Positions 17,243-22,786 of a stretch of DNA of 35,198 nucleotides are shown here, one piece after another (within the stretch, counting starts at the first letter, position 1; the number at the start of each line of letters is the position of its first letter). The position numbers were made by a program, and so were the translations under genes. The stretch covers positions 1 through 35,198 of the forward strand of contig DATKPD010000045.1 of assembly GCA_035524315.1 (NCBI GenBank). Reading direction: 5' to 3'. The DNA is from BOG-938 sp035524315 (GTDB taxonomy: Bacteria; Pseudomonadota; Alphaproteobacteria; Caulobacterales; Caulobacteraceae). A model generated the notes under the pieces. The model was not told the DNA's origin. It searched no databases and worked only from the letters and a program-made list of their open reading frames with translations.

Positions 17243-17263
17243 CCTATCCACAATATCTTGCGT
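17217..17263. promoter_or_regulatory. Candidate NrdR box pair
   Basis: The segment 17248-17263 reads CCACAATATCTTGCGT and matches the NrdR consensus ACACWATATMTWGTGT at 14 of 16 positions by my count. A second, degenerate copy, CAAATAGATGTTGGGC, lies at 17217-17232 with 9 of 16 matches, including most of the core. The two are separated by exactly 15 bases, which puts them about three helix turns apart centre to centre, the spacing known for NrdR operator pairs. NrdR is the ATP/dATP-sensing repressor of ribonucleotide reductase genes. The pair lies 65-111 bases upstream of the RNR-like ATG. Confidence 0.65.
17244..17252 (+). promoter_or_regulatory. DnaA-box-like 9-mer overlapping the NrdR box
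   Basis: CTATCCACA matches the DnaA box TTATCCACA at eight of nine positions and overlaps the strong NrdR box. DnaA is known to act at nucleotide-reductase promoters in other bacteria. A single 9-mer with one mismatch is weak evidence by itself. Confidence 0.3.
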
Positions 17264-17295
17264 TTGCGCGGCGGTTGCTGGCGGGAAAGCGCGGC

Positions 17296-17324
17296 TGGAC
17301 GGGCCACAGCGGCGCCCCTATAGT
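17296..17324 (+). promoter_or_regulatory. Candidate sigma-70 promoter of the NDUFA12 gene
   Basis: TGGACG at 17296-17301 (five of six to TTGACG) and TATAGT at 17319-17324 (five of six to TATAAT) are spaced by 17 bases. This predicts a start near 17331 and a leader of about 50 bases before the ATG at 17382. It is the best promoter-like sequence in the 229-base divergent region. Confidence 0.5.
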
Positions 17325-17381
17325 CGCGCCGCTTCCAGGCTGGGGCGGTCCGGCCGAATCTGTGATGTCCGAAGGCGGTAA

Positions 17382-17780
17382 ATGTCGGTGCTGAAAGCGA
17401 TCTTCACCTGGTGGAACGGCGCAACCATCGGCGCCTGGTTCACCATCAAAAAGACCAGCGCGTTCGTCGGCGAGGACGAGTTCGGCAACCGCTACTACGA
17501 GGCCCGCACCAACAAGGACAGCTACGACACCCGCAAGCGCCGCTACGTGGTTTACAAGGGCTATGCCGAAGCCTCCAAGATTCCGCCCGATTGGCACGGC
17601 TGGATGCACTATACCTTCGACGAGCCGCCCACGGTCGAGCCGTTCAAGATCAAGTCCTGGGAAAAGGGCCACACCCCCAACCTGACGGGCACCATCAACG
17701 CCTGGCGTCCGCCCGGCTCGATCGCGCGGGGCGGCGAGCGTCCGTCCGCGACGGGCGACTATCAGGCCTGGAAGCCGTAA
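17382..17780 (+). CDS. NADH:ubiquinone oxidoreductase subunit NDUFA12 family
   Basis: A 132-residue homologue of the mitochondrial complex I accessory subunit NDUFA12 (B17.2), found also in alphaproteobacteria. Family marks are FTWWNGATIGAWFTIKK at the start, the EDEFGNRYYEA segment, RRYVVYKGYAEASKIPPDWH and WMHYTFDEPPTV, then a C-terminal PNLTGTINAWRPPGS motif. It binds at the peripheral arm of complex I in species where the structure is known. It is separated from the nuo operon by about 10 kb here. An eight-base gap leads into the DUF2155 gene, so both are probably one transcript. Confidence 0.93.
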   Translation: MSVLKAIFTWWNGATIGAWFTIKKTSAFVGEDEFGNRYYEARTNKDSYDTRKRRYVVYKGYAEASKIPPDWHGWMHYTFDEPPTVEPFKIKSWEKGHTPNLTGTINAWRPPGSIARGGERPSATGDYQAWKP

Positions 17781-17788
17781 GCGCCCCC

Positions 17789-18370
17789 ATGAGCGTCCTG
17801 CGCTCTGGGTTGAGGCTTTCGCTGAGCCTGGGCGCGGCGGCGATCCTGGCCGGCGCGGCGGCGGCCCAGACCCCCGCCGCAGCGCAAGGCGACCCGATCG
17901 GCCAGTTGCTGCAAACCCAGCCTGCCCATCCCGCGGCCGCCAAGCCGCCGCCCCCCGCGGCGCCGGAGGCGAGCGACGACGCCGAGTCCGATCAGCCCGC
18001 CGTCCGCGCCGCGCCCCCTCCGCCGCCCACCCGCACGAAGCGCAACGCCGCCATCGTTCAGGCGCTCGATAAGGTCACGGCCGAAACCCTGCGCTTCGAG
18101 GCCGACGTCAACCAGCCGGTGCGCTACAAGGACCTGGTGTTCACCGTCCACGCCTGCGAGGACAGCGCGTCGGACGAGACGCCGGCCGGCGCCTTCGCCC
18201 ACCTGGAAATCGACTTCCAGCCTAAGCCGGTGCCCGGGCAATCGGCGCCGCCGGCCATGCAATTGTTCAAGGGCTGGATGTTCTCCAACGCCCCGGGCGT
18301 GCACCCCTTCCAGCACCCGGTCTACGACGCCTGGCTGATCGCCTGTAAGACCGCTTCGCCCGGCTCGTAA
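17789..18370 (+). CDS. DUF2155 domain protein, exported
   Basis: A 193-residue protein with an N-terminal signal sequence (RLSLSLGAAAILAGAAAAQT, cut likely after AAA), then a proline- and alanine-rich linker to about residue 80, then the DUF2155 domain. The domain begins at IVQALDKVTAETLRF and contains two cysteines (VHACEDS and LIACKTA) that may form a disulfide, plus QLFKGWMFSNAPGV and HPVYDAWLIAC. No function is established for this family; it is periplasmic by inference. The 3' end overlaps the end of the converging aat gene by 49 bases. ATG at 17789 is chosen because it starts the signal peptide. Confidence 0.85.
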   Translation: MSVLRSGLRLSLSLGAAAILAGAAAAQTPAAAQGDPIGQLLQTQPAHPAAAKPPPPAAPEASDDAESDQPAVRAAPPPPPTRTKRNAAIVQALDKVTAETLRFEADVNQPVRYKDLVFTVHACEDSASDETPAGAFAHLEIDFQPKPVPGQSAPPAMQLFKGWMFSNAPGVHPFQHPVYDAWLIACKTASPGS

Positions 18371-18972
18371 GCGGGCGCCAGATAGAAGTCGCCCTGGCGC
18401 TCCAAAGCGGCGTTCAGCCGGCGCTTGTACTGGGCGCGGGGAATCTCCATGGCCCCGAACTGCGACAGGTGCTCGGTGAGAAACTGGGTGTCCAGCAGGG
18501 TGAACTGTCCCAGCTTCAGCCGCGCGGCCAGATGGACCAGGGCCACCTTGGAGGCGTCGCGCTCGAGCGAGAACATGCTCTCGCCGAAGAAGGCGCCGCC
18601 CAGCGCCACGCCGTAGAGGCCGCCGACCAGCCGCTGTCCCAGCCAGCATTCCACGCTGTGGCCGTAGCCGAGAATGAACAGCTGGCGATACAGGTCCTGT
18701 ATCGGGCGGTTGATCCAAGTGTCGGCGCGGCCGGGGCGGGCGGCGGCGCAGTTCTCGACCACCTGGTCGAACGCCGTGTCGATGCGCACCTGATACAACT
18801 CGCTGCGCACCGTTCGCGCCAGCCGCCGGGGCACATGGAAGCCGTCCAGCGGGAGGACGCCCCTGAGCGCCGGATCGATCAGGAAGATCTTGTCGTCCTC
18901 GCGCGCGTCCGCCATCGGGAACACGCCCCGTTCGTAGCAGTCGAGCAGGTCCTGGACGTTGAACGGCTTCAC
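18322..18972 (-). CDS. aat: Leucyl/phenylalanyl-tRNA--protein transferase
   Basis: Adds Leu or Phe from charged tRNA to N-terminal Arg or Lys of proteins, making them ClpS/ClpAP substrates in the N-degron pathway. The 216-residue product shows YERGVFPMADAREDDKIFL, DTWINRPIQDLYRQLF, GHSVECWLGQRLVGGLYGV and GGAFFGESMFSLERDASKVA, with LLDTQFLTEHLSQFGA near the end, all typical of Aat. The start is GTG at 18972 with CGGAG upstream. It lies 24 bases after aroQ on the same strand. Its last 49 bases overlap the DUF2155 gene on the other strand. Confidence 0.95.
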   Translation of the reverse strand: MKPFNVQDLLDCYERGVFPMADAREDDKIFLIDPALRGVLPLDGFHVPRRLARTVRSELYQVRIDTAFDQVVENCAAARPGRADTWINRPIQDLYRQLFILGYGHSVECWLGQRLVGGLYGVALGGAFFGESMFSLERDASKVALVHLAARLKLGQFTLLDTQFLTEHLSQFGAMEIPRAQYKRRLNAALERQGDFYLAPAYEPGEAVLQAISQAS

Positions 18973-18996
18973 GGGCGCGCGCTCCGTGCGCGGAAC

Positions 18997-19443
18997 TCAG
19001 GCGTCAAGTCTAGCCAGATGCGCGGCCGCCTCGATCGCCAATTCATAGCTCTTGGCCCCGAAACCCGACACAAGGCCCTTGGCGGCGAACGACACATAGC
19101 TCTTGTGCCGGAAATCCTCGCGCGCGGCGGGGTTAGACAGGTGGCATTCCACCACCGGGATCGACAGCAGCTTGAGCGCGTCGAGCAAGGCGACGGAGGT
19201 ATGGCCATAGCCCGCCGGATTGATCACCACCGCCGAGGCCGCCCTATGCGCCTCCTGCACCCAGTCGACCAGTTCGCCCTCCCGATTGGACTGGCGGAAC
19301 ACCACCTCAAAGCCCAAGGCGCCCGCGCGCGCCTCGACCAGGGCGCGGATGTCGTCCAGGGTTTGGGAGCCGTAGATGTGCGGCTCGCGTTGACCCAGCA
19401 TATTGAGGTTTGGGCCGTTCAGGACGTAGATCGGTTTGGTCAT
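18997..19443 (-). CDS. aroQ: 3-dehydroquinate dehydratase, type II
   Basis: Third step of the shikimate pathway, in the dodecameric type II form. The 148-residue product has the N-terminal motif IYVLNGPNLNMLGQREPHIYG with the catalytic Tyr, the FRQSNREGELVDWVQEA segment, VINPAGYGHTSVALLDAL, the catalytic His in VECHLSNPAAREDFRHKSY, and a C-terminal GFGAKSYELAIEAA. The frame is open far upstream, but the ATG at 19443 matches the known N-terminus of the family. The biotin carboxylase genes that often follow aroQ elsewhere are absent; aat follows instead. Confidence 0.95.
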   Translation of the reverse strand: MTKPIYVLNGPNLNMLGQREPHIYGSQTLDDIRALVEARAGALGFEVVFRQSNREGELVDWVQEAHRAASAVVINPAGYGHTSVALLDALKLLSIPVVECHLSNPAAREDFRHKSYVSFAAKGLVSGFGAKSYELAIEAAAHLARLDA

Positions 19444-19527
19444 GCTCGCCCCTCGGGATTCGCGCGACTTGTATCTTTCGGGCCGCGGCGTCACAAGCTC
19501 AAGGCCTTCCGGGCATGTGGAGTACGG

Positions 19528-19728
19528 ATGAAGCTTTGGATCAACGGCGAGGAGCGCGCGTTGGACTCCGTGAGCGATGTCGCGGGGCTGATGGCGGCGC
19601 TCGGCCTGGATCGGCGCAAGGTCGCGGTCGAGCGCAATCTGGAGATTGTGCCGCGATCGGCCTATGACGCGACCCCTCTGGCCGACGGCGACCGGATCGA
19701 GATCGTCCATTTCATCGGAGGCGGCTGA
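19528..19728 (+). CDS. thiS: Sulfur carrier protein ThiS
   Basis: A 66-residue ubiquitin-like protein ending in IGGG, whose C-terminal Gly-Gly is adenylated and thiocarboxylated to deliver sulfur to the thiazole of thiamine. The N-terminal beta strands KLWINGEERAL and the segment RKVAVERNLEIVPRSAY are typical. The ATG at 19528 has GGAG upstream. The thiG start follows after one base. The 84 bases between thiS and the divergent aroQ gene show no TPP-riboswitch core (no CTGAGA-type or ACCTGATCTGG-type conserved elements). Confidence 0.93.
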   Translation: MKLWINGEERALDSVSDVAGLMAALGLDRRKVAVERNLEIVPRSAYDATPLADGDRIEIVHFIGGG

Positions 19729-19729
19729 C

Positions 19730-20536
19730 GTGAACGCCCCTAACCATCCCCAGGCCGAAGCGGCGGCGCAAGACACCTGGACCGTCGCGGGCCGCACCTT
19801 CCGCTCGCGCCTGATCGTAGGCACGGGCAAGTACAAGGACTATGCCCTCAACGCGGCGGCGGCGGAGGCCTCCGGCGCCGAGATCGTCACCGTCGCCCTG
19901 CGCCGGGTGAACCTGTCCGATCCCAGCCAGCCGATGCTGGTCGATTACCTCGATCAGAAGCGCTTCACCTATCTGCCCAACACCGCCGGCTGCTTCACCG
20001 GCGAGGACGCGGTGCGCACCCTGCGCCTGGCGCGCGAGGCTGGCGGCTGGGACCTGGTCAAGCTGGAGGTGCTGTCCAACACCGCCCACCTCTATCCCGA
20101 TATGGAAGAGACCCTGCGTGCGCTCAAGATGCTAGTCGCCGACGGCTTCCAGGTGATGGTCTACTGCACCGACGACGTGGTCTACGCAAAGCGCCTGGAA
20201 GAGGCGGGCGCGGCGGCGATCATGCCGGCGGCGGCGCCGATCGGTTCGGGCCTGGGCATCCAGAACAAAGTCAACGTGCGCCTGATCGTCGAACAGGCGC
20301 AGGTGCCGGTGCTGGTCGACGCGGGGGTCGGAACGCCTTCCGACGCGGTGCTGGCCATGGAGTTGGGCTGCGACGCGGTGCTGATGAACAGCGCCATCGC
20401 CGGAGCCAAGGACCCGGTGCGCATGGCCACGGCGATGAAGCACGCCGTGATCGCCGGCCGCGAGGGCTACCTGGCCGGCCGCATGCCGCGGCGGATGTAC
20501 GCCGATCCGTCCTCGCCCCTGGCGGGGCTGATCTAG
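19730..20536 (+). CDS. thiG: Thiazole synthase
   Basis: Makes the thiazole phosphate of thiamine from deoxyxylulose phosphate, dehydroglycine and ThiS thiocarboxylate. The TIM-barrel protein of 268 residues shows SRLIVGTGKYKD, VTVALRRVNL, PNTAGCFTGEDAVRTLRLAR, DLVKLEVLSN with the Schiff-base lysine, AAAIMPAAAPIGSGLGIQN and PVLVDAGVGTPSDAVLAMEL. The GTG at 19730 is the likely start, one base after the thiS stop. No thiE, thiO or thiF lies next to it, so other thiamine genes must be elsewhere. It ends facing the DsbA-like gene with 12 bases between. Confidence 0.95.
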   Translation: MNAPNHPQAEAAAQDTWTVAGRTFRSRLIVGTGKYKDYALNAAAAEASGAEIVTVALRRVNLSDPSQPMLVDYLDQKRFTYLPNTAGCFTGEDAVRTLRLAREAGGWDLVKLEVLSNTAHLYPDMEETLRALKMLVADGFQVMVYCTDDVVYAKRLEEAGAAAIMPAAAPIGSGLGIQNKVNVRLIVEQAQVPVLVDAGVGTPSDAVLAMELGCDAVLMNSAIAGAKDPVRMATAMKHAVIAGREGYLAGRMPRRMYADPSSPLAGLI

Positions 20537-20548
20537 GGCTAGGCGCCC

Positions 20549-21286
20549 TCAGCCCTTGGCCTTCTTGGCGTCGGAGATCGCGGCGATGAGGGCGGCCATG
20601 TCGGCCCCTGACACCAGCTTGCCGTTCACCTCGAACGAGGGGGTCCCGGTGACGCCGACCGCCGTGGCCAGCGACAGGTTGTCGGCCAGTCTTTTATCCG
20701 CCTGCGGCGTGTCTTTGAGGGCCGTGGCGGGGTCGATCCCATTGTCGCGCAGGGCGCGCACGATGTCGGGATCGTCCAGAGCGCGCGTGCCCATCATGGC
20801 GTTGTGCATCTGCAGATATTTGCCGGAGCCCTGCGAGGCCATGGCCGCGAGCGCCGCCCGCTTGGACACGCCGGGCTTGCCCTCGTTGTCGAGGATCGGG
20901 AACTCCTTGAATACGAAGCGCACATCCTTGTCCTGGTTGATCAGGCTCATCAGGTCGGGCAGGGCGGCCTTGCAGTAGGGGCAGCGGTAGTCGAAGAACT
21001 CGACCACCGTGACCTTGCCGCCGGGGTTGGCCACGAAGTCGCGCGGATCGTGCTCGAGTTGGTCCATGCGCACGCGGATCGCATCTCTGGCGTCAGCGTC
21101 GGCCTTGGCGGCCTTAAGGTCCTGGGACTTCTGCAACGCCTCTTCGACCACATCGGGATGGGCGAGAAGATAGGCGTGGATTTTCTGGTCGAAGCCCGAC
21201 TCGGCGGCGCGTTGGCAGCCTGACAGGGCGAGCCCGAGCCCGAGCGCCGCGCCGGCGAGCGCCAGAGGGAAGGTCTTGGTCTTCAT
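20549..21286 (-). CDS. DsbA-family thiol-disulfide protein, predicted lipoprotein
   Basis: A 245-residue protein with a lipoprotein signal ending LALSGC (Cys-24). A helical N-terminal stretch of about 60 residues is followed by a thioredoxin-fold domain with FFDYRCPYCKAALPD (Cys-102 and Cys-105) and the cis-proline loop VGVTGTPSFEVNGKLVSG. This layout matches DsbA-like proteins of the DsbG/ScsC/Com1 type in alphaproteobacteria. It may act as periplasmic oxidase or isomerase; the sequence alone does not decide. The gene starts seven bases after the M48 protease stop on the same strand, so the two are surely cotranscribed. Confidence 0.9.
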   Translation of the reverse strand: MKTKTFPLALAGAALGLGLALSGCQRAAESGFDQKIHAYLLAHPDVVEEALQKSQDLKAAKADADARDAIRVRMDQLEHDPRDFVANPGGKVTVVEFFDYRCPYCKAALPDLMSLINQDKDVRFVFKEFPILDNEGKPGVSKRAALAAMASQGSGKYLQMHNAMMGTRALDDPDIVRALRDNGIDPATALKDTPQADKRLADNLSLATAVGVTGTPSFEVNGKLVSGADMAALIAAISDAKKAKG

Positions 21287-21293
21287 CGAACGT

Positions 21294-22691
21294 CTATCCG
21301 CCTTGCCGCGCCATGCTTTGCAGTTCGCCTTCGCTGGGCTGGGACGTCAGGACGATGTCGGTCGCGCGGCGCCAGTCGGCCGTATCGCGCGGCAGCAGAT
21401 TGCGCGCCTGGAGCGCGAAGGCGCGCGCGTCTTTCATCTGGCCCAACCAGAAATTCTGCTCGGCGGTGGCGAGCCGGGCCCGCCCCGCGTCGCCCTTGGC
21501 GTCATAGGCCTGGGCCAGCAGCCACCAGCCGAGCGAGTTGTCGTGCTCCAGGTCCAGTCCCTTCTGCAGATGGGCGATGGCTTCGCCAACCTTTCGCGGA
21601 TCCTCTTCGGCGACCAGGGTCTGGCCGAGGTTGAATTGCAGCAGGGCTGAATCGGGCTTGAGCGCGACCGACCGCTCATGGGCGGGCTCGGCTTCCTTGG
21701 GCCGGCCGGCCTCGAACAGAATCTGGCCCTTGAGCTCCCACATATAGGGGTCGTTGGGATAATCCGCGAGCAGGGCGTCGGTCAGCTTGAGCGCCTTGTC
21801 GGTGTCGAGATTGCGGTAGTAAGCGATAGCCCGGGCGTAGCGAGCGGGGAAGCTGGTGTCGGTTTCCTTGTAGTCGATAAAGGTTTGCTGCGGCGCGTTC
21901 ATGAACGCCTTGAGCTTGGCCACCATCACCGCGTGCTCGGCCAGGGCTTCGGGAGTATCGACCTCGTTGTAATAGGCCGACTTCTGCACCCGGCTGTTGA
22001 GCGCGTCGATCCGCTCCGAGCTCAGGGGGTGGTCATAGAAGAAGCGGTTCTTGCGCGCGTCGGCGAACACTTCCTCGTAGCGGAAGTTTTCGAAGAAATC
22101 GACCAGGCCGCGCCCCGAGATGTGCGCCTTGTCGAGGAAGGTGGCGGCCGCCTGGTCGGCGGAGGCTTCCTGAGTGCGAGAATAGCCGAAGTAGGTCAGG
22201 GTGGCGAAGTAGTCGGCGCTGTAGAGCAGGCCGGCCGCCGCGTCGGGCGCTCCCGCCGCCGCCGCCAGGATGCCCAGCCCCATAGTCAGCAGATAGGTGG
22301 CCAGGGCCGGCTTGCCGCCCATGTCTCGCGCCACGTGGCCGCCTGAGATGTGACCGGTCTCGTGCGCGATCACCCCGATCAACTGGTTGGGGTTCTTGGC
22401 CGCCTCGATCAGGCCGGTGTTGACGTAGATCACCAAGCCGCCAGCGGTGAAGGCGTTGATGTCCTTGTCGCCGACCAGCATGACGCGCATGTTCTTGGCG
22501 TCCAGACCCGCGGCTTCCCAGATGGGGTAGCCGTCCTTCTTGAGGATTTCCTCGATCTCCGCGTCGCGGACGATGGGAATGTCCTGGGCGCGGGCCACGC
22601 TGGGCGCGGCGGCGACCAGGACCGCGGCCGCCAGAAGGCTCAGCCGGCGGGGCCGGCCGGCCCGGGCCTTGGCGGAGGTGAGGGCGCTCAT
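21294..22691 (-). CDS. M48-family metalloprotease with TPR domain, BepA-like
   Basis: A periplasmic zinc protease of 465 residues. It has a signal peptide (RRLSLLAAAVLVAAAPSVARAQ), the HEXXH motif in VIAHETGHISGG (His-110, Glu-111, His-114) and the third zinc ligand region RTQEASADQAAATF (Glu-175). The C-terminal half has repeated helical pairs (ALLADYPNDPYMWELKGQIL, ERSVALKPDSALLQFNLGQT) of TPR type. E. coli BepA has the same plan, and degrades stalled or misfolded outer-membrane proteins such as LptD. The ATG at 22691 with AGGAG upstream is chosen over a longer frame from 22802 because it starts the signal peptide. Confidence 0.9.
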   Translation of the reverse strand: MSALTSAKARAGRPRRLSLLAAAVLVAAAPSVARAQDIPIVRDAEIEEILKKDGYPIWEAAGLDAKNMRVMLVGDKDINAFTAGGLVIYVNTGLIEAAKNPNQLIGVIAHETGHISGGHVARDMGGKPALATYLLTMGLGILAAAAGAPDAAAGLLYSADYFATLTYFGYSRTQEASADQAAATFLDKAHISGRGLVDFFENFRYEEVFADARKNRFFYDHPLSSERIDALNSRVQKSAYYNEVDTPEALAEHAVMVAKLKAFMNAPQQTFIDYKETDTSFPARYARAIAYYRNLDTDKALKLTDALLADYPNDPYMWELKGQILFEAGRPKEAEPAHERSVALKPDSALLQFNLGQTLVAEEDPRKVGEAIAHLQKGLDLEHDNSLGWWLLAQAYDAKGDAGRARLATAEQNFWLGQMKDARAFALQARNLLPRDTADWRRATDIVLTSQPSEGELQSMARQGG

Positions 22692-22786
22692 CGTCGGGTC
22701 CACTCCTGGCTCGCTTCGCGCCGAAGCGCGACATCTAACCCCGCCAAATCCTGCCCAGACTCTTATGGCCTGTTCGCGCCCGCCGC

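Noticed and set aside
16124..17323. A 399-codon plus-strand frame opposite the RNR-like gene
   Set aside because: Low-complexity Gly/Arg/Gln-rich translation without motifs, while the minus strand shows the TSCPD protein with a ribosome site.
17153..17381. A cobalamin riboswitch upstream of the RNR-like gene
   Set aside because: The 229-base region is short and I see no B12-box word (GCCACTG type) on the minus strand; the NrdR-like boxes are the better explanation.
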